In this document: positions 24,872 to 34,159 of the stretch, piece by piece
How the letters are laid out: every line of letters starts with the position of its first letter
How positions within the stretch are numbered: position 1 is the first letter of the stretch
NCBI RefSeq assembly: GCF_000718095.1
Contig: NZ_JOEI01000029.1
Span: 81,475-145,474 of the forward strand
Source of the DNA: Streptomyces scopuliridis RB72
GTDB lineage: Bacteria; Actinomycetota; Actinomycetes; Streptomycetales; Streptomycetaceae
Direction of reading: 5' to 3'
DNA length: 64,000 nucleotides
Notes under the pieces: generated by a model
Databases searched by the model: none
Seen by the model: only the letters and a program-made list of their open reading frames with translations
Told to the model about the DNA's origin: nothing
Program-made: the position numbers and the translations under genes

Positions 24872-25801
24872 TCAGGCCGCGAGACGGTGGGCGAGGTCGG
24901 TCAGTTGCGGCAGCCGCAGCACTCGCCCGCCGGATCCCGGCAGGGGAACGTGCAGCGGCGCGGTCCAACGCTCGGGGATCGTGTCCGGTCCGTAGTACGC
25001 GCCCGCGAGGCCGCCGGTGACCGCGGCGACGGTGTCCGTGTCACCGCCGAGGTCGATCGCGGCGCGTACCGCGTCCTCGAAACCGCCCGTGGCGCGCAGG
25101 GCCCAGACGGCGGAGCCCAGGCAGGGCCAGACCGCGCCGTTCAACTCGGTGGCCTGATCGGGGTGCCAGTCGGCGGCGAGGACCGTGGCGTATCGCGGGC
25201 GGTGGTCCGGATGGACGAGGTCGACGATGCCGGGGAGGGCGGCAAGGGGCTCGGCGCCTTCCAGTGTGACGCGGATGAGTTCGTGGAAGACGGCCGTCCC
25301 TTCCCAGGCGGCGCGGTCGCCGTGGGTCAGGGCGGCGATGCGTCGCGCGGCGTCCATGGTGGCTTGCGGTCCGCCGCGTGCGAAGTGGACGGCTGAGGTG
25401 GCCGCCCGCATCAAGGAGCCGTTGCCCGCGGCGCGTTGGCTGACCTGGAAGTGAATGGCGGCGGCCAGATCCCAGGGCATGCCATTGGTGAGGACGTCCT
25501 CTGTCTGGAGGCCGATGTCCTTGGGGTCGGACGCCGCCCATCGCTGGAAGCGGGCGAAGATGTCGGGCAGATCCAGCTCGCCCCGTTCCAGCAGCGACTC
25601 CGCCACCAGGACCGCCATCTGCGTGTCGTCCGTGGCCTCGCCGGGATCCCAGCCGCCGCCTCCGCACATCTCGCCGCCGGCGCCGGGCGCCGGGAACCGC
25701 GTGGAGAACGCTCCCGCCGGGCCGAACTCGAAGGGCGCTCCGAGGGCGTCGCCCACCGCCGAACCGATGACCGCGCCGACGGACCGCTGTATCCGATTCA
25801 C
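24872..25801 (-). CDS. ADP-ribosylglycohydrolase (DraG/ARH family)
   Basis: A 309-residue all-helical ADP-ribosylglycohydrolase. The metal-binding motifs are complete: GSAVGDALGAPFEF near the N-terminus, GEATDDTQMAVLVAE near residue 55 and LGGDTDTVAAVTGGLAGAYYG near 255. The family removes ADP-ribose from proteins or nucleic acids using Mg2+. It follows the CHAT protease gene on the same strand with a gap of 45 bp, so they may be co-transcribed. Its 3' end abuts the degraded glycosyltransferase. Confidence 0.9.
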   Translation of the reverse strand: MNRIQRSVGAVIGSAVGDALGAPFEFGPAGAFSTRFPAPGAGGEMCGGGGWDPGEATDDTQMAVLVAESLLERGELDLPDIFARFQRWAASDPKDIGLQTEDVLTNGMPWDLAAAIHFQVSQRAAGNGSLMRAATSAVHFARGGPQATMDAARRIAALTHGDRAAWEGTAVFHELIRVTLEGAEPLAALPGIVDLVHPDHRPRYATVLAADWHPDQATELNGAVWPCLGSAVWALRATGGFEDAVRAAIDLGGDTDTVAAVTGGLAGAYYGPDTIPERWTAPLHVPLPGSGGRVLRLPQLTDLAHRLAA

Positions 25802-25846
25802 CCCGTCAGGTTATCGGCCGCGAGCCCCCGCCTCCGTCCCGCCGGT

Positions 25847-28800
25847 TCATGGCCCCGCGTGGATATAGGCGGCCCAGGACAGCGGGTCGTCGTCCCGCTC
25901 CCGCAGCCGTTGTACGGCGGTGTGCAGGGCGGTCGCGGCGCGGCCCGGATCGAGGCCGGCGGGAGCGTCCGGGCGCGGGGGCCGCATCAGGCCGGTGTAG
26001 AAGAAGTCCGCCGCACGCAGCGCGCACGCGTCGTCCACCACCCACTGGGCGGCCACCACATGCGTGAACCCGGCCAGTTGCAGGGCACCGGCCAGATGAA
26101 CCGCCTCGTCGGGCAGCCCGGCGGCGCCCCGCGCGGTCTCGCACGCCGACAGGAACGCCAACCGCGCGCGGTCCAGGCGCAGTCGCGAGATGTCCGCGAC
26201 CGTCAGCGGACCGGCCTGCCTGTGGTCGTGGCAGTACAGCGCGCCGCCGGCCGAGTCGGTGGGGTCCTGGCTGCCGTGGCCCGAAAAGTGCAGGAAGGAG
26301 TGGGACCGCAGTGTGTCCAGGACAGCCGCGCGCGACGCCCGGGGCCCCGACAGGACCGTGGTCCGCGGCACCCGGTCCGCCAGCAGCCGTACTTCGGCGC
26401 GCGCCTGCGGCAGTGGGGGCAGACCGGGGGTGTCGGACTGGTCGACGGCGAGCATCCGGCCGTGTTCGCCGTCCGGGCCCGTCTCGCCCCTGCCACCGGC
26501 CCGCGCGTCCGTCCGGTCACGCGGGACGGTCTGTGCGGCGAGGGCCCGCAGGGTGGTTGTGTACGAGCACACGAACCGGTCCGGCACCGACCGCGGTGCG
26601 CCGTCCGCCCCCGCGGCCTCGGGCCCGTAGTGTCCCGCGGCGTGCAGTGGCAGCAGAGAGAGCAGGCCGGTGGGGCACCACCAGAGCCGGGTCGGCCGCA
26701 GCTCCGGGCCCGGGGCGCTGTCCGCCGGCCCCAGCGCGGCCAGTACGGGCCCGGCCACGACGTCCCACAGCCAGCCGAGGGTACGGAGCAGGATCCGCTG
26801 GGCCCGCCAGGCGTCGGCCGGTGAACGGCCCACCGAGGCGAGCGCGTCGAGCAGGGTCCCGGCCCGTTCGGCCAGACCGCCCGGCCCCTCCAGCGTCAGG
26901 TCGGGCAGTGTGACGGTGCGCAGCGCGTCGCGGGTGACGACGAGCGCGTCACAGCGCAGTGCGCTGGTGTTGACGACCACCACCGGCCCGTTCCCGGCGG
27001 CGGCTCGGAGCCGTTCGAGGGAGGGCAGCCGCAGGAAGTCCGCCAGGCCGGGCAGTTCGCGCGCGCGGCGCACCAGATCGTCCATCTCGCGGGCCAGTTC
27101 ACGGCGCCGCTCCGCCATCACGCGCTGGTCATGTACGAGTCGCGCGGGGTCGGCCGCGCTCGCCGCGGGGTCCTGAGCGGAGTCTGCTGAGTCCAGGAAG
27201 GCCCGCACCTCCCGGATGCGGTGGGCGAGTTCGGGTGCCTGCTCCCGTAACACGGTCATGTCGTCGCGGGCGTCGAGGGCTTGTGCCAGGAGCACACCGC
27301 GGCCCTGCTCCAGCAGTCGCAGGGCGTCACGCGGCCGTCCCGCGTTCAGGGCGACGGCGGCGGCGTCGCCGGCCAGACCCACCGCGCGGCCGAGCGCGTC
27401 GAGCCGGTCGGTGCGGTCCAGGCCGTGCCAGGCCAGCAGCGGCAGTTGGGAAATGGCGGCCCGGTGGGCGTCCAGCGCCTCCGCCCAGTCCTCGACGCCG
27501 GCGGACGCGGTGGCCCAGCCGCGCGCGGCGCGGAACCGCACGGCCGCCGGGGCGGTGTCGATGCCGGAGGCCCGGCGCAGTGCGTCGAACCCCGCGGCGA
27601 GGTCGCGCGGGTCCCCGCTCAGCGAGCAGCGGGAGAGGAGCGCCGAACCCAGATTGGACAGGCACATGGCGCGCTGCGGATGGTCGTCGGGCAGCAACCC
27701 GACCGCCGTACGGGCGGCTTGGACCGCCTCGTCCACATCGGCGGCCTCGTCGGGCGAGTCCTCCTTCGCGTAGCGGGTGAGGAGTGCCATGGCGAGGTTG
27801 GCCAGATAGGTCGGGCGCTGCGGATGGTCCTCCGGGCAGAGGTGTGCGGCCTGGCGCAGGCAGCTGACCGCCTCGTCGCCGTCGGACCGCCGGCCGGCGC
27901 TCTTGTACCGTCGACGCAGCGCGAGTGCCAGGTTGGACAGCTGTGTGGCGCGCTGCGGATGGTCGTCGGGCAGGGCCCGGAACGCCGCGCGGGACGCCTC
28001 GATCGCCTCGTCCAGGTCGGCGAGCGCGCCCGTCCGCCTGTGCCGGGAGGTGAGGGCCACGGACAGATTGGTCAGATGCAGGGCTCCGTCCACATGCCCG
28101 GTGGGCAGCGCGCGGACCGCGGCGCGGGACGTCTCGATCGCCTCGTCCAGGTCGGCGAGCGCGCCCGACCATTCGTACCGTCGGCGCAGGGCGACGCCCA
28201 GGTTGGTCAGATGGACGACGTGGGCGGACGCGTCCGCCGGGGAGGTGGCCCCGACCGATTCCCGCCCCGCCCGTACCGAGTCCTCCAGATCTTGCTGTAT
28301 CCCCGACCGGAGATAGCGGGCGCTGAGGACGGCGCTCAGATTGGAGAGGTAGATCGCGCGCTCCGGGTGGTCCTCGGGCAGGACCGCCACCGCCTGCCGG
28401 CTCAGCTCGACCGACCGGTCCAGATCGGCGCCCGAGCCGAGCCGCTCGGCCCGCACGCGCAACACCGCGCCGAGATTGGACAGTTGCTTCGCGCGCTGTG
28501 GATCGGAGGGGCGTGTGGCCCGCTGGGCCTCCTCGAAATGCCGTACGGCCTCGTCCAGCAGTGTGAGGTCGCCGGACCGCTCGTACGCCGTCTGGAGCGT
28601 ACGGCCCAGGTTGAACAGCACCTGTGAGGTGTGCCTGCCGTCGGCAGCGGTCCGCTGGGCCGCGCGGCGGTTCCAGCGCACCGCTTCGGCGAGATCGTCC
28701 GGGTCGGCGGTGAGGGAGAACCGCTGCATCAGTACGGCGCCGATGTGCGACTCGTCGATGGTCCGTTCCCGGTCGTCGGGGTCCACCTCGATCGCCTCCC

Positions 28801-30517
28801 GGAAGGCGCCGATCGCCTCGTCCAGGTCGGCGAGCGAGGAGGTACGGTCGAAGCGCCGGGCGAGGGCGAGGCCCAGCTCGGACAGGCACTTGCTGAGGGC
28901 GCCCGGATGGAAGCCCGCGAGCAGTGTGCGAGCCTCCTCCAGGGCCGCGATCGCCGCCTCGGTGTCGGCCGCGGAGCCCGTCCGCTGGGACCGTGCCCCC
29001 AGCGCCTCGCCCAGCAGACTCAGCGGTACGCCCCGGTCGGAGCCGCCGCCCCCGACCTCGGCGCTGCGCCTGGCCGCCTCGATCGCGCCGTCGACATCGG
29101 CGGGGTCTCCGGTGTGCCCGAACCGGGTGAGCAGAGCCCGGCAGAGGTCGTAGAGGTGCTTGCCCCTCAACGAGCGGGTGCCGTCGCCACCGTCCCGTGC
29201 GGCCTGCCGCAGGAGATCGACGGACTCGTCGATGTCCCGGGGATCGTCCAGGCTCCGGGATCTGAGCCGCAGGGCCAGGCCCAGGGCACCGAGCCGCGCG
29301 GTACGGGACGGGCCCGTCACGGGGGCGGTCGCCAGGGCCTGCCGGGCGGCGTCCACCGCGGCGTTCAGATCGGCCGCCGCCCCCGACCGCTCGGCCTTCG
29401 ACCGGAGCACGCCGCTGAGGTTGGCCAGGAACCCGTGGCGTCCCGGGTTGCCGGTCGGACAGTCCGCCACCGCCCTCGTCGCCGCGTCCACAGCGGCGTC
29501 GAGGTCAGCCGGATCCCCGAGACGGATGAACCGCTGGTCCAGCGCGAGTCCCAGGTTCGACAGGTACATGGCGCGCTGCGGATCGTCCGGGGTCGCGCGG
29601 CGTACGGCGAGCCGGAGGGCGTCGGCCGCGGCCTCCAGGTCCTCAAGCGCGGCATCCCGCTCGTACCGGGCCAGCAGCGCCAGACCTGTGTTGGAGTGGA
29701 ACAGCGCGTGGGGTTCCCGCGCGACGCGTACGGATTCCACGCCGGTGTCGACGGCGTCGTCCAGGTCCGCGCGCGCCTGGTGGACCGCGTACCGCAGGCT
29801 CAGCGCGCCGGAGAGATTGGCCAGATACATCGCCCGGTCGGGATCGTCGGCAGGCGCCAGTCGCACGGCCCGGCGGCCCACCTCGGCCGCCTCCTCCAGG
29901 TCCGGTTCGATGCCGTGCACGGTGTAGCGGGCCCGCAGCGCGCCGCACAGATTCGACAGCAGCATCGGATGTCCGGGGTGGGATGCGGGCAGGACACTCC
30001 GGGCGTCCCGCCACAGCGAGATCGCGGCCTCCAGGGAGCCGGTGTCTCCCGTGGTCTGCCAACGCCCGTACAGTCCCGCCGCGTCCAGGGCCATGGTCTG
30101 CAGATCGTGCGCGACGGGTATGTCCACTACCGCGACGGTCTCCCGCAGTTGCTCGGGCACCTCCTCCGGTGCGAACCGGCCGACCAGGGCGAACAGTCCG
30201 AGCGCCAGTCGCGCGTCGGGCACGGCCGCCTCGGTCTCCGGTCCCAGGACCAGACAGCGTGCGTAGTGCAGGAGGGCGATCGCCTGCAAGGTGGACAGGT
30301 CGAGGATGTACAGCGGCTGCTCCGGGCCGACGGTCCCCTGCGGACCGGCCGTCTCCTCCTGGACACGGAGTACGGTCGCGCGCAGCTTGTCCGCCTCGAC
30401 CAGCGCGGCGGGGTCCATCACCGCGTCCTGGCTTCCGCCGTTCCAGAAGGAGGCGAGCCGGTCGACGAGCCGGCCGGCCAGCCGCTCCACCTCCGCCCAG
30501 CCGATGTCGTCCCGCAT
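25847..30517 (-). CDS. TPR-repeat CHAT-domain protease
   Basis: A 1,556-residue protein. Residues 200-1100 are tandem TPR-like repeats with the recurring pattern ATQLSNLALALRRRY and DLDEAIEASRAAFRALP. The C-terminal 250 residues form a CHAT caspase-like domain with catalytic His in LHFSGHGSQDPTDS (about 1411) and Cys in AFLSACETARGA (about 1457). TPR-CHAT proteins are peptidases of predicted signalling or anti-phage systems, where the repeats sense a partner. The ATG at 30517 is chosen because an earlier ATG at 30637 would leave only 26 bp to the divergent gene and would translate the tandem repeat; that earlier start does have a GGGAGAG site. Confidence 0.88.
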   Translation of the reverse strand: MRDDIGWAEVERLAGRLVDRLASFWNGGSQDAVMDPAALVEADKLRATVLRVQEETAGPQGTVGPEQPLYILDLSTLQAIALLHYARCLVLGPETEAAVPDARLALGLFALVGRFAPEEVPEQLRETVAVVDIPVAHDLQTMALDAAGLYGRWQTTGDTGSLEAAISLWRDARSVLPASHPGHPMLLSNLCGALRARYTVHGIEPDLEEAAEVGRRAVRLAPADDPDRAMYLANLSGALSLRYAVHQARADLDDAVDTGVESVRVAREPHALFHSNTGLALLARYERDAALEDLEAAADALRLAVRRATPDDPQRAMYLSNLGLALDQRFIRLGDPADLDAAVDAATRAVADCPTGNPGRHGFLANLSGVLRSKAERSGAAADLNAAVDAARQALATAPVTGPSRTARLGALGLALRLRSRSLDDPRDIDESVDLLRQAARDGGDGTRSLRGKHLYDLCRALLTRFGHTGDPADVDGAIEAARRSAEVGGGGSDRGVPLSLLGEALGARSQRTGSAADTEAAIAALEEARTLLAGFHPGALSKCLSELGLALARRFDRTSSLADLDEAIGAFREAIEVDPDDRERTIDESHIGAVLMQRFSLTADPDDLAEAVRWNRRAAQRTAADGRHTSQVLFNLGRTLQTAYERSGDLTLLDEAVRHFEEAQRATRPSDPQRAKQLSNLGAVLRVRAERLGSGADLDRSVELSRQAVAVLPEDHPERAIYLSNLSAVLSARYLRSGIQQDLEDSVRAGRESVGATSPADASAHVVHLTNLGVALRRRYEWSGALADLDEAIETSRAAVRALPTGHVDGALHLTNLSVALTSRHRRTGALADLDEAIEASRAAFRALPDDHPQRATQLSNLALALRRRYKSAGRRSDGDEAVSCLRQAAHLCPEDHPQRPTYLANLAMALLTRYAKEDSPDEAADVDEAVQAARTAVGLLPDDHPQRAMCLSNLGSALLSRCSLSGDPRDLAAGFDALRRASGIDTAPAAVRFRAARGWATASAGVEDWAEALDAHRAAISQLPLLAWHGLDRTDRLDALGRAVGLAGDAAAVALNAGRPRDALRLLEQGRGVLLAQALDARDDMTVLREQAPELAHRIREVRAFLDSADSAQDPAASAADPARLVHDQRVMAERRRELAREMDDLVRRARELPGLADFLRLPSLERLRAAAGNGPVVVVNTSALRCDALVVTRDALRTVTLPDLTLEGPGGLAERAGTLLDALASVGRSPADAWRAQRILLRTLGWLWDVVAGPVLAALGPADSAPGPELRPTRLWWCPTGLLSLLPLHAAGHYGPEAAGADGAPRSVPDRFVCSYTTTLRALAAQTVPRDRTDARAGGRGETGPDGEHGRMLAVDQSDTPGLPPLPQARAEVRLLADRVPRTTVLSGPRASRAAVLDTLRSHSFLHFSGHGSQDPTDSAGGALYCHDHRQAGPLTVADISRLRLDRARLAFLSACETARGAAGLPDEAVHLAGALQLAGFTHVVAAQWVVDDACALRAADFFYTGLMRPPRPDAPAGLDPGRAATALHTAVQRLRERDDDPLSWAAYIHAGP

Positions 30518-30550
30518 GCGTCCGCCCCCGTCCGTTTCGTCCGTCCCCGT

Positions 30551-30590
30551 CTGTCCCGGCCTGTCCCGGCCTGTCCCGGCCTGTCCCTGT
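30551..30590. repeat. 10-bp tandem repeat in the CHAT intergenic region
   Basis: CTGTCCCGGC is repeated at 30551, 30561 and 30571, with a degenerate copy at 30581. It lies in the 146-bp gap between the CHAT gene and its divergent neighbour. The unit is near one helical turn, so it could bind a regulator cooperatively, or simply be slipped-strand expansion. Confidence 0.6.
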
Positions 30591-30663
30591 CCGTACCGAC
30601 AGCCCATTTCATCCGTGGACATGAAATGATGGTCCATCAACTCTCCCGGGGAGGGGAAGAATC

Positions 30664-31035
30664 GTGGAGTCGGCGGAACTGCTGAGCGTGCTGTGCCGGG
30701 AACTTCCCGGACTGCGGGCCGTCGCCGAGGAAACCGGCGACGGCGACCGGCTGGAAGAGGCCCTGGCGGCGGCGCGGCGCGGGGAGCCGGTCACCGAACG
30801 GCTGCGGGCTCTGGGGCTGTTGTGGCTGCTGGAGTCCTGGGGGACGACGCGCGGTGTGCCGCCGGAGAGCGAACCGTCCGGTCTGGTCGCCCTGCCCGGC
30901 GGCGACCGCGGCGGGCGCGTGGCGCTCGGCGGCTACCGGTGCCCGGCCGGTCTCTGCCGCCGCGCCGAGCAGCCGAGGCCCGGCGACGATCTGCCGGTCT
31001 GCGCCCTGCACGGCCGACCGCTCCGGTTCCGCTGA
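30664..31035 (+). CDS. Small Cys/His-rich protein divergent from CHAT
   Basis: A 123-residue protein not matched to a named family. The first 60 residues look helical (ELLSVLCRELPGLRAVAEE, RLRALGLLWLLESWG). The C-terminus has GYRCPAGLCRR and VCALHGRPL, a Cx4C plus Cx2H set that could bind zinc. GTG at 30664 follows GGGGAGGGG. It lies head-to-head with the CHAT gene and 36 bp before a membrane protein, so it may be an adaptor of the CHAT module. Confidence 0.65.
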   Translation: MESAELLSVLCRELPGLRAVAEETGDGDRLEEALAAARRGEPVTERLRALGLLWLLESWGTTRGVPPESEPSGLVALPGGDRGGRVALGGYRCPAGLCRRAEQPRPGDDLPVCALHGRPLRFR

Positions 31036-31071
31036 CCTCGTACGACCGGAAGCGGGAGGGGCGGGGACGGG

Positions 31072-31974
31072 ATGAACACGGTGCTGGCCGAGCTGGGCCG
31101 CCGATACATGGAGCGCTGGGTGGCGCTGCTCGTCCTCCCGGGACTGCTCTATGTGGCGGGCGCGGCGGTCGCGTACCGGCTGGGGCACACGCACTGGGCG
31201 GACCTCGGACGTCTGACCGGCCTGCTGGAGCCCGGCGGTCCCCTCGACGGCCGCCGCCCGTCGTCCGTCTGGGTCTTCGTGATCGCCGTGCTGCCGGTGC
31301 TCTCGGCCGCCGCCGGACTGGCCGCCCGGGGCGCCGCCGCGGCCCTCGGCCGACTGTGGTTCGAGCCTTGGCCGTACGGTCTGCGGCGGCTCGCGCGACG
31401 GCGGACCGCGGTACGCGCCGAGCGATCGGAGGCGGCGGACAGGGCGTACCGCGCCGAGCTGGAGAGTGCGGGCGCACGGCCGTCGGCTGCCACCGGCGCC
31501 CGGATCGACCTCCTCGCGGCCCGGCGCAACGCCGTCGCCCTGGGCCCTCCGGCCCATCCCACCTGGACGGGTGACCGGCTGGACGCGGTCCACTCCCGCG
31601 TCTGGGGCTGGTACCGCCTCGATGTCGTCTTCTCCTGGCCACGGCTGTGGCTGGTCCTGAACGAGGCCGAGCAGAACGCGCTTCGCGTCGCGCGCGCCGA
31701 ACTCGACGCCGCCGTCACGCTGGCGGGCTGGGGCGTGCTGACCGTACTGCCGGCGCTCTGGTGGTGGCCGTCGCTGCTCCTCGCCGCGGGTGTCTTCGCC
31801 CTCGGCCTGCGGCGGACGCGCGCCGCCGTGGACACGCTGGCGCATCTCACCGAGGCCGCCTACGACCTCCGCGCGGCCACGCTCGCAAGGGAGTTGGGCT
31901 TCGACGTGCCGGAGGGGCGACTGTCCCCGGAGACCGGCGCGGAGGTCACCGCGCATCTGCGCAAGCACGTGTGA
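31072..31974 (+). CDS. Membrane protein of the CHAT-associated locus
   Basis: A 300-residue protein with four hydrophobic segments: WVALLVLPGLLYVAGAAVAY, VFVIAVLPVLSAAAGLAA, then VTLAGWGVLTVLPALWWWP and SLLLAAGVFALGL. An Arg-rich cytoplasmic loop of about 110 residues separates the two pairs. No catalytic motif is visible. Similar proteins recur beside TPR-CHAT genes in Streptomyces, from general knowledge, so it may anchor the system to the membrane. Confidence 0.65.
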   Translation: MNTVLAELGRRYMERWVALLVLPGLLYVAGAAVAYRLGHTHWADLGRLTGLLEPGGPLDGRRPSSVWVFVIAVLPVLSAAAGLAARGAAAALGRLWFEPWPYGLRRLARRRTAVRAERSEAADRAYRAELESAGARPSAATGARIDLLAARRNAVALGPPAHPTWTGDRLDAVHSRVWGWYRLDVVFSWPRLWLVLNEAEQNALRVARAELDAAVTLAGWGVLTVLPALWWWPSLLLAAGVFALGLRRTRAAVDTLAHLTEAAYDLRAATLARELGFDVPEGRLSPETGAEVTAHLRKHV

Positions 31975-32312
31975 CGCCTGACGGACCCCCTCTCAGGGGC
32001 ACGGTGGCCGGGCGGTCAGGCGCGGGAAGAGGTGGCGGGCGATGGGCAGTCGGCCGGGGTCCCTCGGTGAAACGGAACAGCCTTACGGCTGTTACACGTG
32101 GACTGGAGCTCCGCCGGTATGGGGCCGGTGCTGGAGGCGGAGTTCTGCGGCACCGCCGGCTGACGGGCCGACGCGGTCCTGTGGCGGCGGGCGGGTGCCT
32201 GTCCGATACTCGGGACCGGGATCCGGTCCGCGTGCAACCGTCTCGCAACGTCGCGGGGTGTTGACTGAGTCCCTGACGGTGCGGACCGATGACCGACGGC
32301 GGCGGAGAGACC
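31975..32312. other. 338-bp intergenic stretch
   Basis: No convincing gene is seen in any frame. A TTGACT at about 32262 could be a -35 element for the DUF779 gene, but no good -10 follows at 17-18 bp. The stretch separates the accessory CHAT region from ordinary chromosomal genes. Confidence 0.5.
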
Positions 32313-32747
32313 ATGGACGAACAAACTTCCCCACGGAAACCACTGAAGCCACGGGAACCACTGGAGCCCTTGGAGCCGCTGAAGCCGCCCGCGCCACTGG
32401 AGCCGCGCGTCGAGGTGACCCCCGCGGCCGCCGAACTGATCCGGCGGCTGCGGGCGGAGCACGGGCCGCTGATGTTCCACCAGTCGGGCGGCTGCTGCGA
32501 CGGCAGCGCGCCCATGTGTTATCCGGACGGTGAGTTCCGTACGGGCAACTCCGACGTACTGCTCCAGTCCCTGGAGGTCGAGGGGGTCGCCGAGCCGGTG
32601 CCCTTCTGGATGTCGGTGAGCCAGTACGAGGCGTGGCGGCACACCCGGCTCATCGTCGATGTGGTGAAGGGACGCGGCAGCGGCTTCTCCCTGGAGGCCC
32701 CCGAGGGGGTGCGCTTCCTCATCAGGTCGCGGCTGGTGGGGACATAG
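32313..32747 (+). CDS. DUF779 protein
   Basis: A 144-residue protein. After a Pro/Glu/Leu-rich low-complexity start (repeated PLEPL units) comes the DUF779 domain, with MFHQSGGCCDGSAPMCY and FWMSVSQYEAWRHTRLIVDVV. DUF779 proteins usually accompany aldehyde or alcohol dehydrogenases, and the Cys-rich motif suggests a metal or redox role. No dehydrogenase is adjacent here. The ATG at 32313 follows GGAGAG; an earlier ATG at 32289 is possible. Confidence 0.8.
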   Translation: MDEQTSPRKPLKPREPLEPLEPLKPPAPLEPRVEVTPAAAELIRRLRAEHGPLMFHQSGGCCDGSAPMCYPDGEFRTGNSDVLLQSLEVEGVAEPVPFWMSVSQYEAWRHTRLIVDVVKGRGSGFSLEAPEGVRFLIRSRLVGT

Positions 32748-32771
32748 GTCCCGGGGACGCGGGCGGCCCGG

Positions 32772-32966
32772 TCAGGGGTGCAGACCACTCACCACGCCCG
32801 CCGTGGTGGAGATCCCGTTCGCGATGGTCGGCGCCATGCTCGTGCCCGCGAGGAAGAATCCGAGCAGGACGCAGACCGTCGCGTGCCAGAACTTCAGTCC
32901 TCCATTGCGCAGGAAGACCACCGCGAGGATCACCAGAAGCAGAAGTACAGAGATAGAAACAGCCAT
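32772..32966 (-). CDS. Small two-helix membrane protein
   Basis: A 64-residue protein with one strong N-terminal hydrophobic helix (SISVLLLLVILAVVFL) and a second (VCVLLGFFLAGTSM). AGGAGGT stands 7 nt before the ATG. It resembles small hypothetical proteins found often in Streptomyces chromosomes and integrative elements; no function is known. No integrase or att site is nearby. Confidence 0.65.
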   Translation of the reverse strand: MAVSISVLLLLVILAVVFLRNGGLKFWHATVCVLLGFFLAGTSMAPTIANGISTTAGVVSGLHP

Positions 32967-33090
32967 CGAGAACCTCCTCCGCCGCACCGGATCGCGGCAT
33001 TCGGCCGCCAGTGTGGCGGAGGAGGAGGCCGGGTCGGCCGACTGGCGTGTCCGCCGTACGGGTGGTTGACCCCGGGTTCCCCGTTACGGG

Positions 33091-33957
33091 CTACGGACGG
33101 CGCTGCCGGAGGAAACGTTCGAGGCCCGCAAGGTCATCCGTATTGAGATGGTCGACGCCGGCGGCGAGCAACTCGGTCCAGACGGCGTCCCGCGCGGGTC
33201 CGGGCAGATCGGGCGTGCTCCAGAAGCGCACCCGCTGGCCGTGGGAGTGGGCGGCGTCGACGATGCGTCGCAGCTCCGCGCGTTCGGCGGCGGGGAACGC
33301 GCCCACGCCCTGCCAGCTGAAGCTCTGGGTCCAATTCCCGCTGATGAGCGGGACGAAGGAGGCCGGGGCCGCCGTCCCGAGATCATCGAGCCGCCCGTCG
33401 TAGAACGCGTACCGCACGCGCTGCGCCTCCATGGGGGCACGGGCCGCGCGGTCGCCGGAGATGACGGGGGCGACCGCGCCCGCGCGCACCGAGCCGTTGG
33501 CGTAGCGGCTCAGCATCGAGCGGTAGCCGGTCAGTTGGCGGTGCAGCTCGGCGTAGGCGGCGGCGCCGTCCGCCTTGATGTCGATGAGCAGCTGCACCGG
33601 CCGGTGGTAACCCCGGTATACGGAGCCATGGTTGGCCCGCACCCGCGCCAGGAGGGGATCGAGGTAGAGCCCGCGGAGGGTTCTGGCCGGGTCGAGTTCG
33701 GTGGCCTCGTGGGCGACCAGCAGCTCGCCGTCGACCAGGAAGACATCGGCTTCCACGCTGGTGAAGCCGTGTGACAGGGCGTCGTGCAGGGGGCGGGGAT
33801 GCAGATAGTCGTTGTGCGCGTGAGCCTGGCGCAGCGGCCGGGGGCCGTCGCCGCGCTCTGTCCGCGAGGCCGCCTGTGCGTACGCGGGTGCCGCGACGGC
33901 TCCCGCGAGCGCGGCGGCGAGCGTACCAACAGCTCTGCGGCGGGTGGTGAGGGCCAT
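33091..33957 (-). CDS. Secreted PLC/GDPD-like phosphodiesterase
   Basis: A 288-residue protein with an N-terminal export signal (TTRRRAVGTLAAALAGAVAA; the Arg run suggests Tat). The TIM-barrel phosphodiesterase start is QAHAHNDYLHPRPLHDALSH. Further family landmarks are SVEADVFLVDGELLVAHE and a C-terminal DHLNTDDLAGLERFL. The paired His and Glu/Asp residues fit Ca2+-dependent glycerophosphodiesterase or PI-PLC chemistry. It would act outside the cell on phospholipid headgroups. It is preceded by a 19-bp tandem repeat. Confidence 0.75.
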   Translation of the reverse strand: MALTTRRRAVGTLAAALAGAVAAPAYAQAASRTERGDGPRPLRQAHAHNDYLHPRPLHDALSHGFTSVEADVFLVDGELLVAHEATELDPARTLRGLYLDPLLARVRANHGSVYRGYHRPVQLLIDIKADGAAAYAELHRQLTGYRSMLSRYANGSVRAGAVAPVISGDRAARAPMEAQRVRYAFYDGRLDDLGTAAPASFVPLISGNWTQSFSWQGVGAFPAAERAELRRIVDAAHSHGQRVRFWSTPDLPGPARDAVWTELLAAGVDHLNTDDLAGLERFLRQRRP

Positions 33958-34025
33958 GATGCCTCCGGGGGGACGCGATGGGGCGCGAGGATGCGGTGGG
34001 GCGAAGTGGTGTGCGGCCGGGCCCG

Positions 34026-34082
34026 GGTGGGTTCGGTGGACTCTGGTGGGTTCGGTGGGCTCCGGTGACTCGGGTGGGCTCG
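34026..34082. repeat. 19-bp tandem repeat (three units)
   Basis: GGTGGGTTCGGTGGACTCT at 34026, a near-identical copy at 34045 and a diverged copy at 34064. It occupies the short gap between the phosphodiesterase start and the end of the ABC operon. No function is evident. Confidence 0.6.
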
Positions 34083-34159
34083 GCCCTGGTGAGTATCCGC
34101 CCTGTCATGGCCCGGCCGATATCGTCCTACGCAGAGTTCGCCCACCCGCCATCCGCGCT

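Noticed and set aside
30635..30637. Alternative CHAT start at 30637
   Set aside because: It has a fair ribosome binding site but leaves 26 bp to the divergent start and would translate the 10-bp tandem repeat; kept only as an alternative.
28631..30685. 684-codon open frame antisense to the TPR-CHAT gene
   Set aside because: It follows the repeat periodicity of the opposite strand and shows no domain; the minus-strand protein has clear TPR and CHAT motifs.
32772..32966. Integrative element suggested by the small membrane protein
   Set aside because: No integrase, replication gene, tRNA or direct-repeat att site was seen nearby.
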